A stretch of 64,000 nt of DNA from Brachypodium distachyon (GCF_000005505.3 NC_016133.3:43799237-43863236); one strand, 5' to 3'. Positions 10,971-23,154 are shown, counted from the first letter of the stretch. Program-made: numbers and translations. Notes: generated by a model not told the origin, from the sequence alone.

Positions 10971-12575
10971 ATTGTTTTCTTCTTTAATTATCCTAAAAAA
11001 TATAGATTTTCTGTTTCTTACCGAACAGTTTGTTGCACTTGGTCGTAATGATATATAACTCCAATAGAGTAGTTTATCATTTTTCTGATCTGCATACCAT
11101 TGCGAACTCACCAAAGAACAAAGATTTCATCATTATGATCTTATGGAGCAGGGAGCATTGCACCCCATAATACTTCTGATATTAGTGATTAGTGCCCCAT
11201 CAGCAGTAGCTAGCATTTGCTTGCACCTGTGGAAAACATATTTTAACTGCAGGCCAGCCCAGGATTTGAACAACATTCAACAATAAGTTTGGTGATGATT
11301 GATTGATAACACCCTTTCTTATATCATTATTCCAAACTATGTATCGCCAAGTTGACGTTGTTTTCTTGCTACAGTGTGCGGTAATTCTTTTTGTCGGCAG
11401 ATTGCTGTCAGTTTGCAATAGAAGTTATATTATTCATTTGTTTTCCTACTCATTTGGTGACTAGGCTTTGAAGAATTTACTAGTTCATACTGGTAGTTTT
11501 TTATTCTTTTTGTTTGCATCATATTGCAGAACAACCAGACTACATGACGAGTGTATTGTTTGGTAGAATAGGATACCTAAAAATTACCGACGGCAGCACT
11601 GTTTCCCTATATCTAATCACTTAGTTATCCGTTGTACTGTCTTGATACTGACATAGATAAGGAGGCAAAACTTTCCTGGTTCGTGGTGTGAAGCCCATGA
11701 CCAACTACATGTTCAAGGAAGGCGATATATGACATGGTTGGTATGCTCCGGAACATTCATGGACCCTTCTGTCTTAAGTGTTAGTACACCTGTACTGCAC
11801 ATATGGCAGAATAATATCGTGGTGTCGAACTCTTCCTCGCTGACAGAACCGGGCAGAACTCAGAGTTTTGAATTCCAGTCTTGAAGAGCATGAATGCTGA
11901 ATGTTTTAGCACACACACTACATCACCGGGGTCACTAGTCATGCTTGGTTCATTCAAACATGTCACACATGCAGCTTATAATAGACATATGCAGGTCAGA
12001 GGGCTTGCGTTGGTTTGATCAGCTATATGCACTATTGGTGACGAAGTAGCTGATGGAATTGTTGCGTAAGATGGCGACCAAGGCAACATACATATATGCC
12101 CTATGGGAAATGGAAACTAGCAGAGCTTCAGAAACACCAGGTAAGCTGTTCCTTTCAGATAAAGCCACACTTTTGATTACTGTGGTGTCACCTGCAGTTG
12201 AACTGTTGTTGTGCTAAAATATGATCTGTAGCTATGGTCATATGCTATTTTTACATATGCAAGAATTGAACATTCCTCTCAGTACCAAGTTAATTAATTT
12301 CAATAATATTAAGCCCCTGTGTTCATGTCAGGAGTATTGAACTGCAGCAATCGACTTGACTTGGTTTTGGATTTTTTACACCACATGCCTGAATCTGATC
12401 ATCATGATTCATGACGCTGCAGTCAATAGATATGTAATTGCTTTTATTTTGTATGGGAACTTAAACATTCCAAAATTTAAATGTAGCACAGGTTGCTTCC
12501 TGATCACATTAAGTTAACCAAATCACCATCACTGTCGCTGTCGCCACATATAAAATGCATGAAAACCACCATAAG
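10971..12575. other. intergenic, upstream of the MYB gene
   Basis: AT-rich, with no supported gene or repeat boundary. The right end is the MYB promoter. Confidence 0.4.
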
Positions 12576-12581
12576 CTGCGC

Positions 12582-12589
12582 TATAAATA
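12582..12589 (+). promoter_or_regulatory. TATA box of the MYB gene
   Basis: TATAAATA lies about 172 bp before the ATG. It is the only good TATA word near the gene, so the 5'UTR would be about 140 nt. Confidence 0.5.
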
Positions 12590-12760
12590 TTCAAGCACTG
12601 AACCCATTGCAGTTGAAAGGGAGCTGTCTCGAGCCTTTTGTCTGATCCTTGTCGGCGGGAGTTTGGTAGCTCACTTCATATGTACAAGGCAATATAAGTT
12701 TGTTGGTAGCCTTCTAACACAGGACCTGATCAGCTGGTGTAAGTCTGTAGTAAGTGGCAG

Positions 12761-14439
12761 ATGGGGAGGCAGCCGTGCTGTGATAAGCAGGGGGTGAAGC
12801 GGGGGCCGTGGACGGCAGAGGAGGACAATAAGCTGGTCAGCTTCATCCTGACACATGGCCGATGTTGCTGGCGAGCAGTGCCTAAGCTGGCGGGGCTGCT
12901 GCGCTGTGGCAAGAGCTGCCGGCTACGGTGGACCAACTACCTCCGCCCTGACCTAAAGCGTGGCCTTCTCACCGCTGATGAGGAGAAGCTGGTCGTCGAC
13001 CTCCACGCCAAGCTCGGCAACAGGTATACCTGTCTTCAAGGGCATATCATAATATATTATAGCACGTTCGCATGCATGCATATGCCGTTTCGTATGTCAA
13101 TCCATCGCTATGTTAGAAGAAGCTGTTTGCATGCATTCCTGGGCATTGTGAAATCTATGTGATTAAGTTTAGAAGTACCCAAAACCATGGTATATATTGA
13201 TGAAGCGAGATTTCCATGATGAATAAAAACAATCTTATCGAAACAAGTATTTTTCATACACTAAAACAAGGTTACATCATGATCAACATCTTTGCTTCTT
13301 TTTTGAATTGCTCAGAATAGTTCTCTAAATATTAATCATTTCACTACTCGGAGAGGGTATTTCTCTGTCTTTCCTGCCTTTTGACATCCTTCAACCTATA
13401 GGGTCCTAGGCTGGTTTATCTGTAAGATCAAATAGAAAGAAGATCTTTGTCTTAGTTATTGCTCCTTCATACAACCAAAACTGATCAAATCAGTACCTTC
13501 TAGATTTGGTTTAGTTACAGGTCGTCTATGTACGGTACTGCGAACAGGCAAATATTATGTCTGATGTAGCCTCCATATGTAGGTATGTGAACTGAGGCCA
13601 CTTAAAAAATTGCAAGCAAAAGTAACAGCACCGTGATTAGGTCATTCTCAATCTAAGTGCTTTAAGTCTATCTCAAACTCCACTTGCGAATAAAATAAAG
13701 CACAATTTGTGGAAATGGTTGAAATAGGTGAATTAATACGTTGCTTAGCTTCCAGAAAGCTGTGAAAATGATTGAAAACAGTTGACCGGCTTAACTTTTT
13801 CAGTATTTTAACCTCGGTTCCACGAAGAACATAATACTACCCTTCTCAGGTATCAACTTATCATTACTCTTGATGTCATGCATCCACATATGCAGGTGGT
13901 CTAAGATTGCTGCTAAGCTACCTGGGAGAACAGACAACGAGATAAAAAACCACTGGAACACACACATCAAGAAGAAGCTCATCAAGATGGGCATCGATCC
14001 GGCCACACACCAGCCTCTGGCAAACACCAAGGCGGCTAGCCCAATAGGGACAACCTCTCAATCCACATCATTCAAATCCAGCGACACAGTAAATCAGCTG
14101 GATTCCAAGGGGACCCACGGAGAAGGAGTTTCAAGGCCCACAGACTCGTCAGAGCACTCAAGCAGGAACACCAGCGATGACGACCAGGACCTGTTGGCGA
14201 ACTTGCTGTTGGAGGAAGAGCTGCCCGTTGATGAGCCATGGCTCAACTTTGAGAGCAGTAACGATGACGAGTTCAGCAGCATCATTGGGCAGTTACTGTG
14301 TGACGGACCAACAGATTGGCTGCTTGATTACCAAGATGTTGGCATGGGCGGTTCAAGCTTGATCGACCAAGATTTTGGTAGTCCCAGCTCGAATTTAACC
14401 GAAGGTGCAGTTCGCAGCTCGGAAGAATCAAAATTTTAG
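12761..14439 (+). CDS. R2R3-MYB transcription factor
   Basis: Two exons, 12761-13023 and 13896-14439, joined in frame across an 872-bp GT-AG intron; 268 aa. The R2 repeat occupies about residues 14-61 and R3 about 67-112, with the regularly spaced tryptophans (in R3 the first is replaced, as usual) and the [18 protein letters not shown] linker. The start MGRQPCC is the standard R2R3 start. [20 protein letters not shown] closes R3, followed by [12 protein letters not shown]. This resembles the AtMYB20/43/85-type group, some of which act in secondary wall formation. That placement is from memory, not from a tree. The C-terminal half is acidic and serine-rich ([17 protein letters not shown]), a plausible activation region. 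The intron sits at the usual second R2R3 position (GNR|W). The usual first intron inside R2 is absent. Confidence 0.9.
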
Positions 14440-15732
14440 GTTGGAAATACATACGAATTGTGTGTAAAAAATAGACGCAGAAGGTCCTACTTAGACCATA
14501 GGTAGAACAATGGTAACTCACCCTTAAAACTAAGGGGGGGGTCTGTGTTCCTAGTATCCTACTGTTTTCTCAAAAGGAGAAGCTGCAGGGAGTGTGAGGG
14601 AGGGCAATGCACATTAATGAATCAATTAGTTAGGCTATGTGTAAGTGTTAACCGAATAATACAAGGCCATTGGTATGATGAGCAGGTTGAGATGTTGCTT
14701 TAACTTCATTCAGACCAAGCTGAGGCCACTGGGTCATGTATCTCCAGGTGACCTACAAGCCTTCCCAGGTGGGTCTACATGATCTAGGTGTCTGGGCGCA
14801 GGAAAGATGTCTTGTACTCTCTTGTATATATGGTGCAAAAGATGTGGTGGTGTGTTGGTTGGGTGATCTTTGTCAAAGCTTTCCCTTCTGCTGTGTGTCA
14901 TCCTTCACACTGGGTGCAAATCCTGGAGCTCCTGAAGGGTTCCCCATTGTGTGTGTCCTGTCTGCTGAGGTGTCAGGTACATTTGCAGGTAGTAGTACAT
15001 AATTGGGCAGAGTTGCTGCTGGTTGCCAAGTTAATAAGTTGGTGCAAATCTAATGACGTGACAGTGACTGGAAGTCTGAAACGCCAAGGGGATGTTGGGT
15101 GTCGAAACTCGAAGGTGTCGGACGCTCGTTAGTTGCGTGATGTAACGCATACCCAGGGAAGCGAAGAGATGGTTGACATGACGAGACCACCAACATGACG
15201 CCGAGGGGATGCTGTTGACTTTTGAGAAGCAAACATGGATCCCGGCCCAATTGTAGACAGATCAGCTGCATCGGGCCGCTGGACTTGGGATGTTAGAACT
15301 GGGCTGGATCCAGCGCAAAGACGTCGTAATTGTTACGTGAACCGGCCTGCTTTAGAAATGACGGTGGCCCAGATCCATCCCAAACATCTGGAGAGCACGA
15401 CCCCCTCAAAAAAAACAAAAATCTGGAGAGCACGACACGAGGCTGTGATACTGATGCCAACACCCGGATCACTCGAAAAAGAACTCGTAATCGAAATACA
15501 ATGGCTTGCTCAAGAAAGCAATTTTGCACTATCTCCTAGCTAGTGCTAATTTATAGTGTCAAAATTTGAAGAGAGAAATTTTATACTATCGCCTAGCTAG
15601 CTAGTACTGCTGCTGCTGCATGCATGCATGCATGAGGATGTGTCCATTGAAGTAATTGAGCTCTGATGGATGGATGGAAGAGAGCAAATGCTGCAAAGCT
15701 AGTTAACGAAAGCTCTGAAGCTGTTTAGTTTG
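14440..15732. other. 3' flank of the MYB gene and intergenic
   Basis: The first few hundred bases should be MYB 3'UTR. Open frames of about 90-115 codons at 14736-15132 have no recognisable domain. A TGCA tetranucleotide run lies at about 15616-15633. Confidence 0.35.
15386..15436 (+). mobile_element. ultra-short A-tailed insertion with 16-bp direct repeat
   Basis: ATCTGGAGAGCACGAC occurs at 15386-15401 and 15421-15436. The 19-bp filler reads CCCCTC followed by an A-rich tail. Confidence 0.6.
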
Positions 15733-16428
15733 TTATGAGCTGCAGAGGTTGAGGAGGAACGCCCTGCATTGCAGCAGGCGCCTGAAGAGCAGCTCCACCC
15801 CTTGTTCCAGCTGCTCCATCGTCTCCCCCAGCGCCCTCGCCTCATCCCTCTGCTTCTGCGCCTCATCTTTCGAAGACGAAGACAGCAGGTCGGCGGTGGT
15901 CTGCTCCTCGCACGCCACCCGTGCCGCCTTCCTCTTGACCGCGACGCAGCACGCCGGCCACCACCGGCGCCTGCTGTTGTTCCTGCTCGCGCTCGGCAGC
16001 GCCTTGGTCATGACGCGCTCCAGCGCCGCCGCGGCGACCCGCCGCGCCTCCTCCAGCGAGCGGGCGCCATGGCCGGTGGACGTCTGGCCCTGGCAATGCC
16101 GATGCCGACTCTTGGCGAGGACGTCGGCGCGGGCCTTCCTAGCGCAGGCGCGTGTCGCGGCCAGGGCTTGGGCGTGGCCGCCACCGCGGCGGAGGGCGAG
16201 CTCGAGGTCGACCGCGCAGGCGCGCATGGCGCGGAGCGCGTCCAGGGCGGCGGCGCAGGCGTCCAGCAGGGGCACGGAGGCCTCCAGCTCCGCCTCCACC
16301 ACAACAGCCTCGGCGCCCCGCGCGTGCCGCATGAGCTCCTGCTCGTACGCGCCCGCCGCGGCCTCCAAGTCGTCCCCCGCCATCGCCGCCGTTGAGGAAG
16401 AAGAGTACAAGCTCATCAAGTCCTCCAT
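15733..16428 (-). CDS. DUF241-type protein, diverged GC-rich member
   Basis: Intronless, 231 aa. The C-terminal helix LEQGVELLFRRLLQCRAFLLNLCSS aligns with the array members ([21 protein letters not shown]), and the length is the same. CEEQTTADLL parallels the CEEEQLQ region just before it. The N terminus differs: it starts MEDLMSLYSSSS and lacks the HLRS(I/A)S-P-S motif. The protein is alanine/arginine-rich, and its coding GC is far above that of the array genes. It is on the opposite strand, about 2 kb left of the first array copy. It may be an older relative near the array's origin or an independent neighbour. The function of DUF241 proteins is not established. A mostly helical, soluble protein is expected. 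Confidence 0.7.
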   Translation of the reverse strand: MEDLMSLYSSSSTAAMAGDDLEAAAGAYEQELMRHARGAEAVVVEAELEASVPLLDACAAALDALRAMRACAVDLELALRRGGGHAQALAATRACARKARADVLAKSRHRHCQGQTSTGHGARSLEEARRVAAAALERVMTKALPSASRNNSRRRWWPACCVAVKRKAARVACEEQTTADLLSSSSKDEAQKQRDEARALGETMEQLEQGVELLFRRLLQCRAFLLNLCSS

Positions 16429-18380
16429 GTCGTCCGGCTAGACGCTTGACGCGGCCATGCATTCATATATACATGGTGTACGGCCGGCCATGCATATAGA
16501 CTCTGTCATGTCGTTGGCGGCGCGCGGCCAACCACCGGCATGGCATGGCTGGCATGCCTCCTATCCTGAGGCAACGACCATGGATCGACGGAGGCCTACA
16601 CAAGTCAATACTCTTAGCACACACACACACGCGTACGTAGTACTAGGCTAGGAACGTTGCAACAGCGGGTGGTTGGGCCGGACGGGACACCTGGAGGCCT
16701 CTGGGCGCGCCAACGCCAAGCTCTAGCCTCTAGGAGAACGAAGCTGCCATGGACGCGCCGATGCAGATAAAGAACGCATGGCACGATATCCTCTCCTTGT
16801 CCGTACCGTACCCAACCATAGCTGTCAGATACCACACCTGTACGTACACGTTATCCTGTTGCTCTGCTTGGCCTGATCGTTGCATGTGCGTGTACTAGTG
16901 TGGCTGCTAATCATAAGAGATTTTGTTCGCTGTCGTCTTAATCTCTGTCTTCTTCTGTTTCTTGTCCTTCTTCCGAGCACCTACCCGTCAGGAACCAGGA
17001 TTGGTCAAGCCGGCTACGTACATAACTACGTGTCACCCTGTGAACCAAACACAATTAGCACCAACCATGCATGAGCGGACAGACATGCCGTCAGATTCTT
17101 CGACCCAGCAATATATGTACGTGTCACTCTGTGGACCGAACACAAGCACTAATTAATTAATCATCATCAATCAATTAGTCGCCAGTACTAGTGCTTCCCG
17201 CCGGGCAATTAAGCATGACGCATGTTTGGGCCAAAGATGGATGCATGCACATATCAGGGCGCAGACAATGAAGCTAGCCAGCCACTCTTGACTGTCTGCC
17301 CTTTTTTTTACGAAACAACCGTGAGCGTCAGCGGGTTATTCATTCGGCCGCGGAAGAAATGTCCCGGTTTACAAGGAAAACGGGGTCGAAAACCGATCGA
17401 TTCCTTCACAAGGCGTCCTGTACAGTACTCCGTACAGAGTACCAGTTCTCTCGTACAGCAAGCACGGAGTGAGTTACTACAGCTTTCTCGCACACACACT
17501 CCTGCATGTTGTCCTTTGGCGCCACAAAAAACAGTGTTGCAGACCACATGGATAAAAAATGATCTCATTTGTCCCGAACGCCGCTTTACTTGTCGGCGCC
17601 AAAGGGCATGTTTCGGTTTGCGAGAGCAGCCGCATCCCAAATGAACTTATTTATCCAAAACCTTTCATTTTGCTCCTTACAAGTTAGGTAGGTGGTACCA
17701 CAACAGTACGGACAAATGGCGGATCCTGCTTTGGGATTCTGCCCAAACATGCATGCATGGCTCAGCCATGGACGAAACTTCCAAGCAATGCAATCCATGA
17801 TGAACCTTTTTGTTCCAGTTCATATGCTGTCCTGCTCACATCCATCTGAACCCAACAACATCTGCAAAGCCAGCATGCACTTGGCCTGAACGTGCGTCTT
17901 GTTTCTGCTGCCAACGCATCCAACATGACAGCCCATCCAGCTTAATCATCTGTTGCTAACCAACATGTGCACTAATTTCTTTCTTTGTTTGTTTCTCAAC
18001 TAATGCTATCTGCATTGATCTTAGCTTGCAGCAACACGAAACCTGCATTGCATTTCCTCCGACTCTGATAACAATCTCCCTTGATCGCATCACAAAATTG
18101 TCGATCATACTGAGATCCGCAACCAGATGAACGCTCGTGCAGTGTGATATGTCATCGGCAGCTGAGACATGGCAGACACATGCATGATTAAGCTCATCAC
18201 TCATTGCCCTTTGCCTTAATTTGCCACGCTAACCGAAAACAGATGAGGAACAGCCCCTTAATTGTCTGGATGCACAGATTACCATGTAAGACAACACAGT
18301 TCAGATAATACGGAGGACAGATGAGATTCTCGCTGTCGATCGATTGCTCATCTTCATCATCATGCCATTGCTTCTCTCTC
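16429..18380. other. intergenic between the diverged copy and the array
   Basis: Contains a CA repeat at about 16617-16630 and a roughly 90-bp-spaced imperfect direct repeat of ACGTGTCACCCTGTGAACC (near 17030 and 17120). It also has an inverted repeat around TTTGGCGCC (near 17515) and GGCGCCAAA (near 17594). From about 17950 to 18380 the sequence is similar to the promoter of the next copy (19830-20180). Confidence 0.4.
17303..17420 (-). mobile_element. possible LINE 3'-end fragment
   Basis: A T-run followed by ACGAAAC, then GC-rich DNA. On the minus strand this ends in GTTTCGT plus an A-tail, like the better supported LINE end at 42348-42514. I found no target duplication and the left extent is uncertain. 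Confidence 0.3.
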
Positions 18381-18382
18381 AG

Positions 18383-18390
18383 ATATAAAT
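18383..18390 (+). promoter_or_regulatory. TATA box of the first array copy
   Basis: TATAAATA sits 128 bp before the ATG at 18511. The same word sits at the matching place in the second copy (20182-20189, 123 bp before its ATG). Confidence 0.65.
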
Positions 18391-18510
18391 ACAGGGACAA
18401 CCCAATGCTTGAGGGAACCAACAGAATTGGAGCTTCGTCTTGACTACCGTTCTCTTCCATTTCCATACAGAAAAAAAGAGCACCGAATTAGCTTCAGTCT
18501 CCAAGCAGCA

Positions 18511-19230
18511 ATGGCTTACCATCTGAGATCTGCGAGCGCGCCTTCCAGCCCTCGATCGAACGAGACCAAGGTCGAGCAGCAGCTCCAGAGCCTGAGCACT
18601 GCAACCTCTTCGCCCTCGGCGACCATCGACACAATGTGTGATGGTCTGAGGACGCTAGGAGACCTCTTTGGTTGCATCGAGAAGATGGTGTGCACGCCCA
18701 GCAACCAAGCCAGCCTATGCCAGACCGTGCAAGTTCGGAAGGCGGTGGAGGAAGAGCTTGGGCGGTCGCTCGTCTTGCTTGACCTCTGCAACGCCATGCG
18801 GGAGAGCTTCATGGAGCTGAAGACGATCGTCCAAGAGAACCTGCTGGTTCTCAGGAGAGGAGAAGATGCATCTACTCATGCCAAGACGTACATCCGGCTC
18901 GTCAAGAAGACACAGAAACAGTTTAAGAAGATCACCAGGAAGACTGTTTCTGACAACAAGCAGTGCAGGGTGGTGATGCTGCTGGCAGAAGCGAGAGAGG
19001 TTGCTGTTTCACTGCTGGAATCAACATCCGGCCTATTATCGAAGCAAATTGAGATGCCCAAGTGGTCTCTTGTTTCTTCCAGAACGTTCCAGAAGAGCAA
19101 AGTTGTGTGCGAAGAGGAGCAATTGCAGGCGTTAGAGCGCGGCATCGGGGATCTTGAGAGCGGAGTGGAACTTCTGTACAGAAGATTGATCCAGAACAGA
19201 GTTTCTCTTCTGAATGCTCTTAGCTCGTAG
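18511..19230 (+). CDS. DUF241-type protein, array copy 1 (SASAPSSP type)
   Basis: Intronless, 239 aa. N terminus [17 protein letters not shown], then [17 protein letters not shown], a central [16 protein letters not shown] helix, a basic patch [38 protein letters not shown], and the C-terminal signature [25 protein letters not shown]. This is full length for the family (PF03087 type, unknown function). No signal peptide or membrane span is visible, so a soluble protein is likely. An in-frame ATG 34 codons upstream lies close to the expected transcription start. I prefer 18511 because MAYHLRS is the start conserved in every copy. The upstream 400 bp match copy 2. A conserved hairpin follows the stop. 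Confidence 0.88.
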   Translation: MAYHLRSASAPSSPRSNETKVEQQLQSLSTATSSPSATIDTMCDGLRTLGDLFGCIEKMVCTPSNQASLCQTVQVRKAVEEELGRSLVLLDLCNAMRESFMELKTIVQENLLVLRRGEDASTHAKTYIRLVKKTQKQFKKITRKTVSDNKQCRVVMLLAEAREVAVSLLESTSGLLSKQIEMPKWSLVSSRTFQKSKVVCEEEQLQALERGIGDLESGVELLYRRLIQNRVSLLNALSS

Positions 19231-19263
19231 AATGTAGATACCCCTGGAGCTCTAGTTCCCTGC

Positions 19264-19297
19264 GATTGGCATCCACCTTTTAACGGATCAGTCAATC
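19264..19297 (+). promoter_or_regulatory. conserved 3'UTR hairpin, copy 1
   Basis: Arms GATTGGC (19264-19270) and GTCAATC (19291-19297) pair over 7 bp with one G-U. The 20-nt loop contains an inner ATCC...GGAT pairing. Confidence 0.55.
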
Positions 19298-19299
19298 AT

Positions 19300-20180
19300 C
19301 CAAACAGTTTTGCTATATGTACACTTGTGAATTTGCATAGAGAGTTCACTGAGATAAAAACAATTTTGTCAATTTCATATTGTGAATTTCTTCCTTTATG
19401 CACCCCTATGGTATTATTCATGTCCTCGATGAAGGCCTTGGTTTCTCATAACAGAAAGAAAATTACTGCTCAAAGATATTATCTATACATACATATGGGT
19501 GATTCGATTCCAAGAAAAAAATGTTTTACTTATTTCTAACAAACTGTAATACTTATAATTTTACACACCTGATTCCAGAACCTAGAAGGTGATTGATATG
19601 GCCTTATGGGCCTCATGGCAAAAATAAATAAAATAAAAGGTGAACTGTATATACTTACCAATAATATAGCACACTTCCCTGGTAATTTCATTTCACACGA
19701 ATTTCTCAGACGGCCAGCAGAAACTTCATATAAAAAAAGTGAATTGTATTGTCCGTCATGATGCATGCATGCACGTACATGGCTGTCCTTGCAGTTAGAA
19801 CTCATCATAACGCTAAGAACCATCGGAGAACCTGAGTAATCAATCATGGCTCGCAGCAATACGTACGAAACCTGTACCACATTTCCTTCGATAATCTTCC
19901 CTGATCACATATTATCATAACGAGATCCGGGATCAAAGTGAACACTCGTGCGGTGCGATGTGTCGCCGGTAGCTGAGACATGCCAGGCATGCACATACAT
20001 AAGCTCACCTCATTAGCGTTTGCCTTTGCAGCGCTAACCAAAAACAGATAAGCAACACCTTGTCTGGATGGACAGACCACCTTAGCAAAACAATATTCCA
20101 GATCATATGGAGGTTCATTAGCAGATGAGATTCTTGCTTTCCACAGCTCTGTTTTCCATGCCATTGCTCATGTCTCTCCG
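19300..20180. other. intergenic; promoter of copy 2 at the right end
   Basis: AT-rich 3' flank, then from about 19840 a block clearly homologous to the copy 1 promoter (AGCAA-ACGAAACCTG, GAGATCCG, AGCTGAGACATG words in the same order). Confidence 0.5.
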
Positions 20181-20304
20181 GTATAAATACAGGGAGAACC
20201 TCAAGGGTTGAGCACCAACAGACTGCAGCTTGCCTTGCCTACTCTTCTCTTCTCTTCCATTTGCATACAGAAGAAACCATCATCAAAGATTCAAAATCCC
20301 AAGC

Positions 20305-21015
20305 ATGGCATACCATCTAAGATCTGCAAGCGCGCCTTCGAGCCCTCGCTCAAACAAACCCGATGTTGAGCAGCAGCTCCAGTGCCTGAGCGCAACCGTC
20401 TCCTCACCCTCGACGACCATCGATATGATGTGCGATGGTATGAGGACACTCGGAGACATCTTCAGCTGCATTGAGAAGATGATGTGCACACCCAGCAACC
20501 AAGTCAGCCTATGCAAGACCCTGCAAAGGAAGGCAGTGGAGGAAGAGCTTGGACGGTCACTCTTCTTGCTTGACCTCTGCAACGCCATGCAGGAGATCTT
20601 CATGGGGTTGAAGATGACCGTCCAGGAGCTCCTGTTGACTCTTAAGAGAGGAGATGATGCATCTTCTCAGGTGAAGGCATACATTCGGCTTGCCAAGAAG
20701 GCGCAGAAACAGTTCAAGAAGATTAGCAAGAAGACTGTTTCTGACAAGGATAGCAGGGTGGTGATGCTGCTAGCAGAAGCGAGAGAGGTCACCGTCTCAC
20801 TGCTCGAATCGACATCCGGCCTCTTGTCGAAGCAAATTGAGATGCCTAAGTGGTTTCTTGTATCCACAACATCCCAGAAGAGCAAAGTTGTGTGCGAAGA
20901 GGAGCGATTGCGGGCACTAGAGTGCCGTATCGGAGATCTTGAGAGCGGAGTGGAACTTCTGTACAGGAGATTGATCCAGAACAGAGTTTCTCTTCTGAAT
21001 GTTCTTAGTTCATAG
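20305..21015 (+). CDS. DUF241-type protein, array copy 2 (SASAPSSP type)
   Basis: Intronless, 236 aa, the closest paralogue of copy 1. They share [24 protein letters not shown] (copy 1 has VCTPSNQ), [18 protein letters not shown] and the C terminus [21 protein letters not shown]. It ends VLSS instead of ALSS. It lacks two residues of copy 1 in the CQTVQVRK segment (here CKTLQRK). The start is set by MAYHLRS; an upstream in-frame ATG at 20230 would add 25 residues not conserved elsewhere. Function unknown. Promoter, TATA and 3' hairpin all match copy 1, so the duplicated unit is about 1.8 kb including regulatory DNA. Confidence 0.88.
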   Translation: MAYHLRSASAPSSPRSNKPDVEQQLQCLSATVSSPSTTIDMMCDGMRTLGDIFSCIEKMMCTPSNQVSLCKTLQRKAVEEELGRSLFLLDLCNAMQEIFMGLKMTVQELLLTLKRGDDASSQVKAYIRLAKKAQKQFKKISKKTVSDKDSRVVMLLAEAREVTVSLLESTSGLLSKQIEMPKWFLVSTTSQKSKVVCEEERLRALECRIGDLESGVELLYRRLIQNRVSLLNVLSS

Positions 21016-21039
21016 ATACCTGGAGCTCTTGTTCCCTGC

Positions 21040-21073
21040 GATTGGCATCCACCTTTTAAAGGATTAGTCAATC
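21040..21073 (+). promoter_or_regulatory. conserved 3'UTR hairpin, copy 2
   Basis: GATTGGC (21040-21046) and GTCAATC (21067-21073), 20-nt loop with inner ATCC...GGAT. Confidence 0.55.
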
Positions 21074-21079
21074 ATCCTA

Positions 21080-23150
21080 ACAATTTTGCGATATGTACAC
21101 TTCTGAATAAGCACTGAAATTTCACTGAGCTAAAAGCATATATATTTTTTTGTCAATTTCATGTCGTGAATTCTATTATTTATGTCCTTGTTAGATGACT
21201 TGGTTTCTCATAACTGAAATATAAACTACTGGTTCTTAAAGATGATATCTAATTACAGTGCAGCAGAACAACAACCTGAAAAAACAGTGTGTGCTTATCA
21301 TTTCACATACTACTGATGTTAAAAGTTATGGCCCATGGAAATAGTTGTTTTTCTTCCAAGGGTCGCATTACTAAAAAATGCCTAAAGCCATGACCTAACC
21401 TTCTGATTAGCATTATATTACCGATGGGAACACCTAATTATGCTGATGACTAACAAGATTACAAGAATCAGGGAGGCAACCAATAATACTCAACAGAAAC
21501 CCCACTAAAGAACCTTTCTTGCACTTACTTCAAGATCCACCACGATCCTCGGAAGTAATGCAGATGCTTTGCTACCAATAGGTGGAACATGACAGAGTGT
21601 TAAACACTCATAAAGGTCTTCGGTGGCCTAAAAGAAACATGTACCACGTGTAAATCCTTGACAATGTGACAATTCTACAGCAAATTAAATGCCGCGACTC
21701 CTGTTTTCTCCCTTTCAAGAAATGTGTCCCAGCTGCTTCTGTTGCATAAGTAGCCTCACTGAATGGGTCAAGACATCAGACCAAAGCTTCTCCATTCTTA
21801 CCCAACTCCTCAATCTCACTCCATACTCCAATACAGTCAGCTCCTGGTTCATTGTTTATGTATATGGATGCCACCATTGATGTCATATCCTGGCCGCTTG
21901 CTTCTTTTCAGATCTTGGCGTAATGCTGTCTCCTTTCCGCCTTCCATTTTGATCATATGGTTGATGTAGGTGGAAGTGGAACAATCACCTGAAATGTGGA
22001 ACATTTCAGAAAGAAGTTTTCTTATCACAACTTTGGAGAAGCGTTTGTCGTGACTCAAAACTAGAACTGAAAAAGAACTGAAAAATCAGGACAATTATTA
22101 TCCAGAAATGCACAACTTAGAAGTTTCTCTCTCTGGTTTCATAGGAAACTGCCATGCTACTCACATGGCAAATGCCTCAAGAAATAAAAATGGGATAAAT
22201 GTTGAACCAACAACACAAACAGGTTGGACCATGAACAGGTCTGCAAATGAACAACCAGCGACTACGAGACTAATAGACGCACGTACCAGTAATCTAGACA
22301 ACAATTAACAATCCATTTAAAGCTATATCAGCGCTTTCCATGCACCCGCGCACATACGAGACACCTATGCATATTCTTGCTGTCAATAGTTGGAACACAA
22401 CAATGTGTAAGCTCAGCTAGAACATGTGGATTACTTCCAGATTGCAATAGATCACAGAAACAGGCCAGCTAGGCTGCACGAGGAGTCCTGAAGTCAACTA
22501 CTATAGCCAGCAGGTACAACAAAGAAACATCAACGTTGCTTCCTCCTTTTCAGTTTGCTTCATGGTACCACCTGTTTGGATCCATGAACAAACTGCATCC
22601 TCGTGCAGACGACTTTGCCGCCAATAATGGGAACATGACAGCCTCATAAGCTCAACTGAAGATGATTCCTACAGTAAGGAAAAAAACACAATAGTATCAC
22701 TTTTTTGGAGCAATCCAGTAGGAAGAAGATTTTTCTTATTTACAACGTCAGTATAAAAGTAGGAGTATCCATTAACAGGTTGATTCACAAATATGATTAT
22801 TTAGTACGAAATGGTTCTACCGAACCTAAAAGATGGGGACAATATGTAGAATCAACAAGAAACACTCTATCCTTGTGTGGTGGATCTTGCTCACCATCAC
22901 CTGAACATGCCAGCTACAAACTACAAGGTTTGACATTGTAACTAGAACAGCTTTGCACCGACGATACAAGCACAAAAATACAAAAATAAAGTTATGCATG
23001 TGTTTACGCCAGGATCCATCACTATGATAAACCGCCATAATGATTCTTGCTGTTAATTACCGAAACATGACAACGTGACATCTCACAAGGAAGATAGCCA
23101 GCACATCAGAGTTAAGAGCTACAGACGGGACAGCTTCAATGTCTTAATCA
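21080..23150. other. 2-kb gap with relics of array promoter repeats
   Basis: No gene. It holds diverged copies of words found upstream of array genes: a (C)CAATA-N-TGG-AACATGACA motif near 21573, 22376, 22619 and 23047, and GGATCTTGCT...ACATGCCAGCT near 22885. The copy at 22590-22660 resembles the block 250 bp upstream of the [12 protein letters not shown] genes, but no coding remnant follows. These look like footprints of lost copies. Confidence 0.45.
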
Positions 23151-23154
23151 CTAT

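Noticed and set aside
15749..16441. Plus-strand frame of 230 codons
   Set aside because: It is the shadow of the minus-strand DUF241-type gene, whose C terminus matches the family.
17028..17155. Two ACGTGTCAC-CTGTG-ACC segments about 90 bp apart
   Set aside because: Likely a simple local duplication; no link to a gene or element was found.
18876..19295. Recurrent minus-strand frames of 100-145 codons opposite each array gene
   Set aside because: They repeat because the genes repeat. They are antisense shadows with no independent start or stop conservation.
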